This document shows, piece after piece, positions 1 to 11,797 of a DNA stretch of 64,000 nt. Location of the stretch: the NCBI GenBank assembly GCA_030549775.1, contig CM060172.1:9535861-9599860 (forward strand), written 5' to 3'. The notes under the pieces are model-generated. The model was given only the letters and a program-made list of their open reading frames with translations. It had not been told where the DNA came from and ran no database searches. The stretch is from Tamarix chinensis. Lineage: Eukaryota > Streptophyta > Magnoliopsida > Caryophyllales > Tamaricaceae. Each line of letters begins with the position of its first letter. Positions within the stretch are counted from its first letter, which is position 1. The position numbers were made by a program, and so were the translations under genes.

Positions 1-1424
1 TATGGTTGATTATCAGTAGTTTTGATCGACCCTATTATCCCTACAAGCACACAGGAGTGCATAGTGTCCAAATTTTACTAAAAATAGAAAGTCTAAAGCT
101 TTGTTTAACCTTCGTCTCGATGGGATGGAATTTACACGACCCTAAACCGCCTAAGAATATCATGATAATACTGATTTGTGTGTCCTCGTTAACGGGTAGT
201 CTCGCTTTATTTTTCCTACTATTATTGCTCACAATAAAAGTTGAACTAGACATCGTATGCCTTGTTTATGTTATTGGTCCTATCATATGTGGCTTTGATA
301 TCATTTTGCTTCTTTCCATTGTCCTTTCTGTGTTTGTGTGTTTGCTTAGGGACAAGCAAAGAATAAGCATGGGACAGTTGATAAAGTGAATATTTTTGAT
401 GATTTTACCTCTCTTTGCCTTCACTTTAGGACTTCATTTAATCTCTTTCACATATTTTGCTATTGTTCCGGTCTATTATTTGCACCACTACTTTCTTGAG
501 TTTTGTGCTATAGGAATTTCCATAAGAATGCCAAATCTGAGAAAGAATTACGTGTTTTTAGAACAAATGAACTAGTATGAAATGGTTTGGAGGAGAATAA
601 ATCAATCTAACATGTTTATGAAAAAGTCTTAAAGCTAAGAGAGTTGGATATGTGCTAAGAAGCCTTGAAGAAATAAGAAAAAAGTGTTGCATGGCTGTTT
701 GCACACCTAGCTACACAGTCGTATAGCACCTCCTTGTGATATTCGAAGAAAAGAGAACTGCACAGTCAGGTAGTGCATGGATCGCACGACCATGTGGAAT
801 TTTTTGCTAAAAAGTCAAGGCTTAGAATCTTATATGGCTAGGTAGTGCACATCTCGCACAGCCATGTAAGATCAAAAATTCAACCAGTTCAAAGGCTAAG
901 AAGTTGTAGGGCCTTAGTATGTAGCATACTAATGTACCCATTTGTTTGGTCATATGTTCAATCCTATGACCAAAGGACCATGTGTAGGTATTTTAGGATG
1001 GTCAGTAATGGCTTTCCTAGTGTCGGGTTTGGGGACTTGAGAGCTTGGACATCTGGAGATCATTTATAGGTTCTTAATGGACCAGGGTTTTAGGGCCTTA
1101 CTCTTTTTTATTTATTTTTATATTAGTTCCAAACTTTTATTTTACTCCCTCTAATGGATTTGAACATTTTGGAGACCTGTTGAGATCATGTTTGTAAACA
1201 TTTTATTGTAATATCTATATATCTTACCTATGCACACCATATTATAATATTTAGCTTAACTCGTTTTCTTTAACCTTATATCTAACATGAGTTGTATGGC
1301 ATACGTCTATCCTATGTTAGGTGGCTTGTAAGACCCCATTTTTCCTAGGATTTTTATATTCTTCCACTTCTGCAAGTTTTTGAAACAAAAATTTATTAGT
1401 AAAAAATGGGGGTGTTATATATCA
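1..1424 (+). mobile_element. Degenerate 3' end of a Ty3/gypsy-like LTR retrotransposon
   Basis: No intact gene is visible. At about 348-385 the sequence reads GACAAGCAAAGAATAAGCAT followed by a G-rich stretch and TTGATAAAG. This resembles a segment often found just before the 3' LTR of plant Tat/Athila-type gypsy elements. From about 380 onward short 'cacagtcgtat' and 'cacgaccatgt' motifs recur (700-870), as in gypsy LTRs. Near 1403-1424 the sequence reads AAAATGGGGGTGTTATATATCA, an LTR-like 3' terminus. Boundaries are uncertain. The long frame at 6-389 runs across the conserved non-coding stretch, so it is not treated as a gene. Confidence 0.4.
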
Positions 1425-1704
1425 TATATAAGAAAATAAGTAATAATGTGAATTAGCATTTGTAATGTAATATCTTTTAGTGGAATTGATCAATGAGTGT
1501 TTCTATAAGCTAAAATGGAATGAGTATACGGAAATCATTAAATTTTATAAATGGAATCTAATAGAGTGAATAATGGCTTATAAGTGAATATGCCATGATA
1601 CCTTATGTGAGCATGTAATGTAAATTCAATTATAATTCATGAATTTTTTTTATCTTCCATGTTCCTCTGTGATGGAATAATTCTACTACATAAACATGTT
1701 TCTA
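1425..1704. other. AT-rich spacer without recognised feature
   Basis: AT-rich sequence with stop codons in all frames. I see no gene, RNA or repeat boundary here, only the flank of the LTR that begins at 1705. Confidence 0.4.
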
Positions 1705-3775
1705 TGTAATAACCCATCCTCAAATCCTTCAAACTATGTTTAAAATTATTTTGATATAAAATAAATTATTTTTTATTTTGAAAAGGGCTTAAAATTTCAA
1801 TAAAATTATAAATTTCAGGCTTATTAATAGACTAGTTTGCGTAACCGATCAACTGGTATGCTCAGATATTAACAATTTTAATCTCTAAAAACCTATAAAT
1901 TAGTTGTGTGAATAGTCACATGGTGTGGAAATTTTGATCAGCTGCCTATGAAATAAGTCAATAGATTGAATGAATTAGTTGACTGGTTTTTATGAATAGT
2001 CGATTGGTTTACCAAACCCATAAACTGGTGACCCTGTAACAAAATTGGTATAGTCTCTACTTAGACCCATCAACAGATTAGACCAAATTGATCGAATAGC
2101 TTCCTTTGAATAGTCAATCGATGAGACCAACTAGCTGACTAGTCCGCTGGTCTTATCTTGGGTTCAGGTCTGGAATGACTAAACCTACCAACTGGCTGTA
2201 GGGACCAATCAATTAGTCTGACAGTATGTCACCTAGTTCTATTATTTATTATTATTATTCTTATTTTTGGAATTTTATTTTTATAACTTCATGTAATTAC
2301 AATATGTAAATTATGACTACAACCATATTTACCCTATAATTAATAAAAATCATAATGATGATATTTGGAACTTCAGTTGGTCAAGTTTGGTGTCATCTTT
2401 AAACACCCAATTGGTGGCTTTTATACCTTATGATGTGTTTGGTGTTATCACTTGAAAATACCCAAATTTGATAATAATAACAATAATAATGGAATGTATT
2501 TGTGTTTGGTATTATCACTTGGAAACACCCAATTGGTGACTTTCATGCCTTGTGATATGGTTGGTGTTATCACTTGAAAATACCCAAATTGGATGATGAT
2601 AATGATAATAATAATAATAATAATAATAATGGAATTTATTTATGTTTGGTGTTATCACATGGAAATACTCAATTAGTGGTTTTATGCCTAGCGATGTGTT
2701 TGTTGTTATCACTTAAAAACACCCAATTTTTATTTGTTAATTTAATATGTGAATTGTGATATCACTCGATAATTAATAAATATAGAATAAGATTTTATTC
2801 GAGCCTTTTTCACTGACTCTTAGGGTAGGTGATTGGGAGTTAGTAGATGGGTTGCTATGTGACTTATAGTTTTCACTCAATACCTATTTTCGTCTGTACC
2901 TGATTATGGTTTATATGGGATATCAATATATCTTTGAGGTATAAGATAATACTGTGGCAAGTCGGCATGGTATCAGTGTCTAGTTTAGGTGGGTGAGTTA
3001 TCCTTGTACAAATCCCCTAATACTTCGTAGTGTCTATTACTTAAGCGGGTGTGGTATCAGAAATTTTTAGCCCTCACACCAAAAACATTCAAGGTGTGAC
3101 CAATGAGGTATCACTATACAATCCCCCGTGATATAATTCGATAATTTGTGTGGGTGTAGTATCCCAATGTATATTATCCCTCGTGATAGGTACACTTGAT
3201 GTGTGGTGGGTGTGGCATACCTAGAGAAAAGCCCCTTTGATGTATCCGGACCCCGTGTGGTGGGTGGGGTATCTCCTTAGGTTTATTTGTTGCCATGAAT
3301 TTTGATCATGGTGAAGAACTAGGTGTGATTGAATTATTTATCTTAATAACTAAGTAGTATGTGATCACTAAGGGGAGATATATAATATAATTTACATTAT
3401 GTGGATTTATATTTCTACTTTAGAGTAAGGCCAACTGGCTGGAGGTGTTTTTCCCACTACATTGGAAAGCTTTTTTCTGCCATTTATTTAAACTTATGGC
3501 TTTTATTTCCTATATTTGGATTTGTAAACATTCATACTCATCCTATCTACATTAATGTGCTCATATTTGTTATCATTAGTATAGTTGTATTATTATTATG
3601 AGCATGTATCTTTTTATTTGTTGTTATGTTTTTCCTTACATCAGGCATGGGTTAGGTGGCTGTCATACAACTCTTATAGTTCATGTGGTGATAACATCAC
3701 TCAATTTTTTCTTTTCAAATGATTCCGCATTATCTTCAAATAAAATTTTCAGGTTAGTAAATTTGGAGTGTTACA
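1705..3775 (+). mobile_element. 5' LTR of a gypsy-type element (LTR family 2, copy 1)
   Basis: The LTR starts TGTAATAACCCATCCTC and ends GGAGTGTTACA, the TG...CA form usual for plant Ty3/gypsy LTRs. A primer-binding-site-like sequence follows three bases later. The start matches the starts at 7898 and 33456, where the shared stretch runs from TGTAATACCC through 'atcctaaa' and 'ccttca'. The three copies also share a block of CAACTGGT-like motifs (here 1840-2220) and a block of 'ggtgttatcac' repeats. This copy lacks the polypyrimidine middle section present in the other two, so it is internally deleted. Confidence 0.7.
2390..2735 (+). repeat. Tandem repeats inside the family-2 LTR
   Basis: The phrase TTTGGTGTTATCACTTG, followed by 'aaaa(t/c)acccaa', occurs five times at about 2440, 2507, 2561, 2647 and 2702. 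Expanded (AAT)n/(GAT)n runs lie in between, for example at 2590-2630. Copies 2 and 3 of the same LTR carry only one or two units, so the array grew in this copy. Confidence 0.7.
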
Positions 3776-3778
3776 AGC

Positions 3779-3790
3779 TGGTATTAGATC
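3779..3790 (+). other. Primer binding site, initiator-Met tRNA type
   Basis: TGGTATTAGATC matches the common plant gypsy primer binding site TGGTATCAGAGC at 10 of 12 positions. It lies three bases after the LTR end. This makes 1705-3775 a 5' LTR rather than a solo LTR. Confidence 0.65.
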
Positions 3791-4019
3791 TAATGGTTTT
3801 AAATCCTATTGTTATTTTGCAAAAATGATTTGTTTTCATCTTTATCCAAACTATATAATCTAGTTTAGTCTACGAGTGAGCTTTGGTTGGGTTGGAATTT
3901 AGCCTTAAATTTATAAGATAAGACTAACTTCTAGCCTTATGTTTAATATTCTACCTCCATGTGTACTAACCTCATAGTTATCAGTCAACTTATTATAACA
4001 TAATTTAGTATTTTTGGAC

Positions 4020-4900
4020 TTTGATGGTTGCAAAATGGCATCTTGAGCATTTCATGGAGGTAATTGGGGAATTCATGGTGCAATAAATTTAGTGTGATGA
4101 TGCTCTACATCTGCTGACACCATCTCCTTTTTAGGTGTCACCACTAAAGGATTGGCTTCATAGGGTTGAGCTTCATAGACCATCAGTCTTTGAGGGTTAG
4201 GAGGACCCAAATGTGTTGGAGTGTTGGTTGAGGGACTTCTAGAAAATATTTGACTAGTGGTTGTTCTTAGTATTCCACTTGCAAGGTCATATTAACTAAT
4301 GGTGGATGGGTCATCAGCCGAGAGGAGCCACTTTAAGTCATTAGGAGACTTTCATCGAGATACTGAGGGCACAATTATACCCTACTTACCTAAGGATGGC
4401 TAAGAATGGTGATTTCATGTCGTTACATCAGGGCACTTCAATGGTAGAGGAGTGTTACAACCGCTATTTAAACCTTGTCGACTTTGCTCTAGAGGTTGAC
4501 GATGATGAGAGGATGAAGTTTTACTGATTTCAGTTAGGGTGGAGTCTACAATTGTAGGAGATGCTGGTGGGGACTCATGCACATGATCTGTAGGCCATGT
4601 ACGACTATGCCTTGGAGGCATCAGTGATTATAGAGGCCTATAATGCCCAATCAAGGGCTAAGTGAAGGTTTGAGGGCAGTTAGTACCAAGGGGGAGAGAA
4701 GAGGTTCCAAACCTCAAGTAGTTATCAATTGGGTACAGTACCTCGCTATGGAGGGTAATTGAATTAGTCAGTTATGAGGCTCTTCATATGTCAATTGTGT
4801 GGTAAGAACCACCTAAGGAAGGATTATGATAGGCAGTTAGTTTATTATCAGGGTAGTGGTCAAATAGGGTACATTTGGTTTCAGTATCATACCATTAGGG
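4020..4900 (+). pseudogene. Ty3/gypsy gag remnant
   Basis: Broken capsid/nucleocapsid reading frame. Conceptual translation near 4160-4260 gives the gag pattern 'RPSVFEG..DPN' and then 'WLRDF'. At 4380-4520 it reads 'LYPTYLRMAKNGDF' and then 'EECYNRYLNLVDFA'. A CCHC zinc-knuckle remnant 'CQLCGKNHLRKD' starts at 4789. Several in-frame stops and shifts interrupt it. The order LTR, primer site, gag and protease fits one Ty3/gypsy element on the plus strand. The family is clear from the motifs, but the exact ends are not. Confidence 0.7.
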
Positions 4901-5069
4901 GTAGTATCCTATAAGGGTACGCACCTTTATAGGGTATGGTGGCACATACACCACTAGTTTAGACAGCTTAGCTAATAGGACTACTCTGTAGTTGAGGATT
5001 CAGAGGCCTTATGCTTTTTAGCAAGGGAAAGCTTCAAGTAGTGTCGCAAATCAATATTCATGCACTTGC

Positions 5070-5471
5070 TTGAATGTGATAAGTCAATCGAAGGCTAACA
5101 GGAAGGGAGATGTCATCACAGGTAGGTTCACTATTTCTTCCCATCCTGATTATGTGTTATTTGACTTAGATGCTTTATACTCCTTTGTGTCTACCACATT
5201 TATAGCTATGAAAACTAAAATTCCTTTTGATAAGATAGAGACTTATGTTGTGCTCCCATATGAGGATAAACTTCCATATACTAGGCTATATAGAGATGTT
5301 TCCTTAGTCATTAGAAGAATTGAGATTCTAATAGACCTCATAGAGCTTGAACTTCATGACTTTGATATAATCCTTGGGATGCATATGCTCATAAGATATC
5401 AAGCTATAATCGATTGTGCACAAGAGCATGTAGTTATTAAGGGACAAAAGGGTGCTAGGTTCTCTTACTAA
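5070..5471 (+). pseudogene. Ty3/gypsy aspartic protease remnant
   Basis: A 133-residue open frame with the retropepsin layout of plant gypsy polyproteins: 'VITGRFTISS' (about residues 15-24), then the active-site loop, then 'DFDIILGMHMLIRYQAIIDC' (about 97-116). In the family the loop normally reads D-S/T-G. Here it reads 'LFDLDALYSF': the aspartate is kept but the next two positions are Leu and Asp, so catalysis is not expected. Stops on either side separate it from gag and RT. It belongs to the same element as 1705-5940. Confidence 0.75.
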
Positions 5472-5498
5472 AGATGCAAGCTTAAGACCTTAGTAAGG

Positions 5499-5940
5499 AT
5501 GGTGTTTGTAGTTGTGCTTAGTACGTTGGTATGGAAAGGGTACCCACATTCCTTATGTAGTGTTCTAGGAATTGAGGATCTATTGATCATGAGTACTTTG
5601 GTGGTACAAGAGTTCCCAAATGTATATCCCGATGAGATCCTAGGTTTGTTGCTAGTGTGTGAGATAACTTTCATGATAAACCTTTTATGAAGAACAAAGC
5701 CTATGTCAAAGGCCCTCTCTTTTTTGGCACTTACTGAGATGGTAGAGTTGCATACTCAATTGGAGGAGTTATAGGAGAAGATATACCTTCAAATGAATGT
5801 TTAGCGTTAGGAAGCACCAATCCTCTTTGTGAGGAAGAAGGATGATGGGTTGAGACTCTACATCAATTATTGAGGATTGAAATAGGTTATGGTAAAGAAC
5901 TATTATCCTTTACCTTGAATTAAACTAGAAAATTTTGTTT
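5499..5940 (+). pseudogene. Ty3/gypsy reverse transcriptase N-terminal remnant, truncated
   Basis: The linker 'VVQEFPNVYPDEI' is followed by RT block 1-2 patterns 'EAPILFVRKKDDGLRLYINY' and 'VMVKNYYPLP', with several stop codons between them. The similarity stops abruptly at about 5940, before the catalytic Y/F-x-DD block, RNase H and integrase. No 3' LTR for this element was found. The truncation coincides with the start of minus-strand LTR material. Confidence 0.75.
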
Positions 5941-7222
5941 TGAAGATAACGTGGAACTGTTTGAAAAGTAAAACTAGGGGATGTTACTGCCGCATCAACC
6001 ATATGAGAAAGGTGTGATCATTACCTAACCTATACCTGATGCAAGGCTAAACGGAACAACGAACAAAAAAATACATTCTCATAATAATAACATAACAGTA
6101 TTAATGATAATAAAGATGAGAACAATAATATAGATAGGAAAAGTATGAGAGTTTACAAAATCCAAATATGGAAAATCAAAGCCAAGAGTTTAAATAATTG
6201 GAAGAATAAAACTTTCCCACGCAATGGGCAAAACACCTTTAGCTAATTAGCCTAACTCTTAAGCATAAATAAAATTCTCCAATCCTAACCAATAGATAGA
6301 TATAGTCTTATGTCATCACTCTGACTATACTCAAACTCAGATTCATACCCCTATAAATCTTCCTCTACTACTAGGTCCAAAAGTTGGATCATCACAATAA
6401 CTACACAAGTGCAGTATTAGTATGGGGAAGTACTGGTAAAACAAACTACCTGAAACATGGTAAATCTCATGTAGCACTTTGAAGTCACATCAATCTTCAA
6501 TACATATTTTCATCATAAAAAATAATAAACATAATTATATATATATTTCATATATCCTGATTTATGCCAATCCATAATATGCACAAAACACATGCTTTCA
6601 CAACTTTCTCACTATTACATCACATGGTACAACATATACATTATTATCATAATAAAATTATCCATATAAAAATTCTAAACTTGATATCACATACAAATTT
6701 ACATATAGCACATGAAATGTCAAGCAATGAAATTTATCCTTACCAAAGCATCTTTGGTCTTTAAGCACGTAAGACTTATAAATCCTTCTTTAATAGCATT
6801 GGAATATCACCTAGCAATTAGAATACACAAGATTATAATTAGGGAAATGAACTAGAAAAAACTAAGGAAAAATATAGATAAAAAAGTGGAAGGCTTAAGC
6901 AAGGTTGTTGCACGATGGAGTGCATGAAGATAGTGTAGTAAGGTCATGATAGTTGTGTGGTGGCCGACATGGTGGTAGTTAGCACTGGACATCAAGAAGG
7001 ATGGAAGTGGTGTGGTGTTGGAATTAGTGGTTAAGGTGGTGGTGATGGTTGGCTGTTAAGGTGGTGGTGATGGTTGGCGGTTAAAGAGGTGGAGTGCTTG
7101 GGGGCTTGGGTAGGGAGAAAAAAGAAAAGAAATTGAGGAAGAGGAAGGTAAGATAGATGGTTGCATGGGCACAATGAGGATAAATAGGGACGAAAGGGAG
7201 TAAGGCATAGGCTAAGAGGTGA
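5941..7222 (-). mobile_element. Minus-strand gypsy LTR fragment
   Basis: In reverse complement, 5990-6230 resembles 12480-12740 of the family-2 LTR (the 'cttgcatcaggcatgatttaggtg' neighbourhood and the ATT-rich run before it). The inner part, 6900-7200, is polypurine on the plus strand, matching the polypyrimidine section of such LTRs. A near-perfect duplication of about 27 bp rich in GGTGGTGGTGATGGTTGGC sits at about 7035-7085. No terminal TGTAA...TTACA pair could be set, so it is called a fragment. Confidence 0.45.
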
Positions 7223-7897
7223 TGTAATATCCTATTTGTAAAAATCCTAACTATTAACCATTAATTATGTGTAATTAGTTATAATAATTATTATAATGCG
7301 CTTTACATTAACTAATTTATTAGTCATTGTAGTGTTATGACGTATTAGATATAATTTTAATTAGGTTAATATTTGATAGAATTTAGGATATTAAATTTAA
7401 TCCTTATTTAAACCCTAATCGATATCTATCTTATCGAGTAACCATAATTTCGATAATCAAATATTTTTGTTCAGACTAAACTTTTCCTAAATAACACCCC
7501 TTCCTTATACTAGATTTTAGCATCACCCTAACCCCTCTGTCCAGGCATAAATATTTCTCCATGCCACTCCGCCTACACCCCATGTTCATATGCTGGTTTT
7601 CCTCATGTGGTATGATCATCCATCACATCCTCTACCTTATAAGCCATCTTCATCCCTCATTTGTGCATTTTATCCCACCCAAAAATTGAAACACTCAATA
7701 TATCCTTCTTTTCCTTCCTTCCAAGCTCCATTAAAGAAGAAAACCCCATCATTTTCCTCATTGTTGTCCATTTTCCTATCATTTTTACCTATAAAAGTTA
7801 ATGAGTTTTCTTATCATTTTCTTCTTCTTTAGCTTTATCCAAATCCACTGGTTCCCTCCCCCTTAAAACACTCATTATCATAATTCCTCCCCCTTGC
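7223..7897 (+). mobile_element. Family-3 5' LTR, first segment
   Basis: Starts TGTAATATCCTATTTGTA. Its first roughly 300 bp parallel 17821-18120 (the 3' LTR start, where the first bases have changed to CTATAATATC), including 'gtgtaattagtt', 'attagatataattttaatta' and 'tttgatagaatttagg'. It becomes pyrimidine-rich after 7500 and is interrupted at 7898 by a family-2 LTR. Confidence 0.6.
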
Positions 7898-10229
7898 TGT
7901 AATACCCCATCCTAAAGTCCTTCATATTGTTTTTAAAATTATGTTGACATAAAACAAATGAGTTTTAGTTCTTGACAGGGATTTAAATATTAATAAAGTT
8001 ATGAATTTTTGGCACACAAATCGAGTGGTTTTTTCCTAACCAATCAACCAATACATTAAAAAATCTCAATTTTATTTATTGATAAACCAATCAACTAGAT
8101 TTCTCAAACTAATCGAATCGTTACCTTACAATTTCATATCATTTTCTGATTTTGATTTGAATATTTTTCCAATGTTTATAAAAACTTCTAATTATAATCT
8201 ATTTGTGCTAATAATCATATTTTGGTGCTTTATTATTATTTTTAGTTTATTTAGATCACATTATGATTTTCATTTAGTTAAATTTTCCCAAAAAATACTT
8301 TTTGAGGTATTCCTCACCTTCTCTCTACTCCCTCACTTTCCTCTCTCTTTTGGTAGCTTGGTTGCATGTTTGAAATCTCACACCTCTTCCCTAAGTCACT
8401 ATCCTTCTACTATCCCTCTCCTTGACTACACTTCACCTCCCTCACCTCATCATACACTCTTTTACACTTTTGGTTTCCCGCACTCATCCTAAGTCAGACT
8501 TCCCTCTCTTCAACTTGATAATGTTGACCATCACTCTCTCCTATATTTCCTACTTATAATGCAATTCATTCTTCACCTTTTTCACTTGTTTAATCTCTCC
8601 CTTTTCCATTATGAAAATTCCAAGTGTTGGGTACTCTCCACTTTTCTTCATTTTTCCTCTTACTAAGAAAATAGAGGTTTACTCTTGTTTTCTTCCCTCA
8701 TTGGTTGAGTTATTGTCTCCCTTTTCTTTTTCTAATCGTAGCTTTAGCTCTCCCTTTTTTCTATTAAGTAAGGAAGGATAAGAGTTTGAGAAAGGTAAAA
8801 GATTCTAGCTACATTATCCTTCAAAATTTTATTTTGCAAAAAGGTTGAGTTATGATTATGTTCTTATTCTTTTCCTTCTAATTTATTATTCTTATTTTAA
8901 TGGATTTTTAAAAAGGATTTTTTTTATAGTTTTGATTCTTGATTCTCTTAGGAATCAAGGTGTTGATAGATAACCACTAACTTAAGATTCGTGTCCTAGG
9001 AGAAGAGCTTGAAGGTGAGGCTTTCTTATCTTTAATATAAATAAAGTATTTTATTGCTTATTATGATTCCATTGTTCTTGTTGTGTTTCTATATTGATCA
9101 TGAGTTAATTATATTTTAGAATTCAAGCATGTGGTAGAGTTTTGTTCTTAAAATTTAATAAAGATTTTGGAAGTTTGAGAATCAAACGGTTTAATGTCAA
9201 TGTTACCATGTATCCATGTGATTCTATGTGTGCAACATGTCTTTCTGTGTGGTTAGGACATAAAAGCATGCTAGGATTAATATGATAAAGTTAGTGAATT
9301 TTTGGTTATTGGATTACAAGTTTGGATGTTATTTTACCCAAAACTATTGATTGGTGCAACCACTCTCTCGGTTTAGAATTTTGGATTGATTGGTTATGAG
9401 ATCAACCAGTTGATTCAATGAACAATTCAGCTTATTCCTACCAGTAATCAATTGATTTGCCAAACCTATCGACCGATGACCTTGTGGCCGAACTAGTATG
9501 GTCTCTACTTAGACCCATCATCTAGTTAGGCCAAACCCATCAACTATTTTCCTATAAATAGTCAATTGGCGAGACCAATGAGTCAACTGCTTCGTTGGTG
9601 TTATTTTTGGTTCAAGTCTGATATGACCAAAGAAATTAACTTTTTTAAGCATCAATCAATTGGTCCATCTGTATTCCTCCATCTTCATATTAATTATTAT
9701 TCTTCTTTTGGGACTTTTATGTTAATATATCTATGTAATTTAATATTTAAATCATGACTATAACCATGTTTACATTGGAATTAATAAGAATCATAATGAT
9801 ATTTTTAGGAATGAATTGGTTTAGTTTTTGTCATCTCTAAACACCCAATTTGTGGATTATATGCCTTTGTGTTTTTTTCGGTGTTATCACAAGAAAATAC
9901 CCCATTTGGATATTAATGGAATTAAATTCTAATTTGTGATATCACATGGTAAGTAATAATTAATGGATTATGATTTCGTTTGAGCCTTTTCACATACTCT
10001 TGGGGTAGCTAGCAAGGAGTTAGTGAGAGGGTCACCATATGTTTTAATATTTTTCATACAGTACCTATTTCCTTCTCTATAGAATTGTAGTTGGTAGAGG
10101 GTATGCATATATCATTGAGGTATAAGATCATTCTATAGCAGATCGACATGACATTATGTACAGTTCTATAAGGTGAGGTATCTTAGTACAAGCCTCCTAG
10201 TACTTTGTATTGTCCATTACGTAGGCAGG

Positions 10230-11797
10230 TGATGCACTGTCGTATGCACAACAAATTTAATAAATAAATCCTAATTTCCAAATACGTAGTATATGGAAAG
10301 AAGGAGTCAAACCCACAAAGAATGGAATATAATCAATAATTCTGTAATCGATGTTAAAACCCCGGTTATGCAATAACATATAATTCTATCATCAATATCT
10401 AAACTATGGATAAATAATAAAACATTTTACTCACTAATTAACTAATAAGGACAGGAAGGCATTGATTATGGAATTAGGATATCAAATAATCATGGAGAAA
10501 CGAAAGATTCTAAATGATTTAACGTTGACCTGTAGAAACTCATAATAATTCATCTCTTTGCCTTCTCTTAATTCTAATAAATTGAATAAGCTCTCAATTT
10601 ATCATCTAACCAATTAATAACCTAGGTTAAGAACACTAGATTCAATTAATGGCAGCATTACGAATGGAAAGCAGTCAACTACGACCATAATCACACAAGC
10701 TCGGATCATGCAATCGAACGAATTAATGGATAAGATTAATAATTAATCTTTTACTACTCTAGAAACATTAATTAACAATTACGTGTTAATTCCGTTATCC
10801 TAGCGTAGATTAAGATCTAAACTAGATAGGTGATCAGTCTAATTAGTTTAAATTCTTAATCTATGATGCGAGATCATTCAATTCCGTCCATCAATTCAAT
10901 TAAATTTAATTTAAAATCATGAATTCAAAATACGTTATCATATCCGAAACCCTAATTCCGTCATCAAATCCTCCTACCTTATACTATCTACATAATTGCA
11001 ATAACACACAATTAAATGCAATAATCTATAATTAACATCAATGCTTATAAATAAATTAACAATGAAACACTAAACATAAGAAAAATAATAATGCAACAAA
11101 GAGAATTGAATTGCATTCAATCAAAAATCAAAACTTGCAATTAAAAGAGGAATGGAGAAGAACTTATTGAATTGAATTGCAGAGTGTTGATTGTTCAATT
11201 GAATACAATGGAGAGAAAGAGAATTGGAATTACAAATTACATGTGGTATCTAGAGAGTATAGAGAGAAAGAGAAAATCCCATTCTCGAACTCCCCTGAAC
11301 CACCTCTTTCGAATGTTCAAACTTTAGAAATATATTGGGGAAACGTTGCGCGAACAGTTACAGAATTTGAGAAAAACACGGTCCGTGTTTAGGAAACACG
11401 GGACCCCCGTGTTTTTCCTTGAACTCTCGGCCAAATGCTGAATTTTAAGTGCTGAAATTTGTGTGCTGATAGAAAAACACGGGCCGTGTTTAGGAAACAC
11501 GGGGGGGCCGTGTTTCTTGTTCCTTCATTATTTCTTCATGAAATTTCAACACAATCTTCCCTTTGATATATATTCTTCATTTCCAGTCTTTTCTTCCATT
11601 GATTCCATATCTATTGATGTGTTCTTTATTGCCTTTTCTCTTTCCATCGATTTCTCCTTTGAATTTCTTCATTTTTATCTTTTCCTGCAAAATCTATCCA
11701 AAAGAGAAAAACTCGAGAAAATATTACATGTTATAAAAGTAATGAGGAATAAATGACATTTTTACTTAGCAAAATAACATATAAATCTCATCTATCA
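10230..11797. mobile_element. 1,568-bp solo LTR (TGAT...ATCA) nested in the family-2 LTR
   Basis: The element begins TGATGCACTGTCG and ends CATCTATCA. It is flanked by exact 5-bp direct repeats GCAGG at 10225-10229 and 11798-11802. The interrupted phrase 'ggcaggtg...ttttagccctc' is uninterrupted in LTR copies 1 and 3 (about 3045-3085 and 35732-35765), which supports the insertion site. No coding frame, primer site or transposase is present. TG...CA ends plus a 5-bp duplication fit an LTR. The family is unknown to me. Confidence 0.65.
11371..11516. repeat. Duplicated CACGG/CCGTG hairpin module
   Basis: Two units start at 11371 and 11472, about 101 bp apart. Each begins GAAAAACACGG followed by CCGTGTTTAGGAAACACGGG and then CCGTGTTT. 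Each unit contains two inverted CACGG/CCGTG pairs and can fold on itself. Confidence 0.7.

Noticed and set aside
6..389. 127-codon hydrophobic frame at the window start
   Set aside because: Its end runs through a conserved non-coding retrotransposon segment, and its hydrophobicity follows the T-rich composition.
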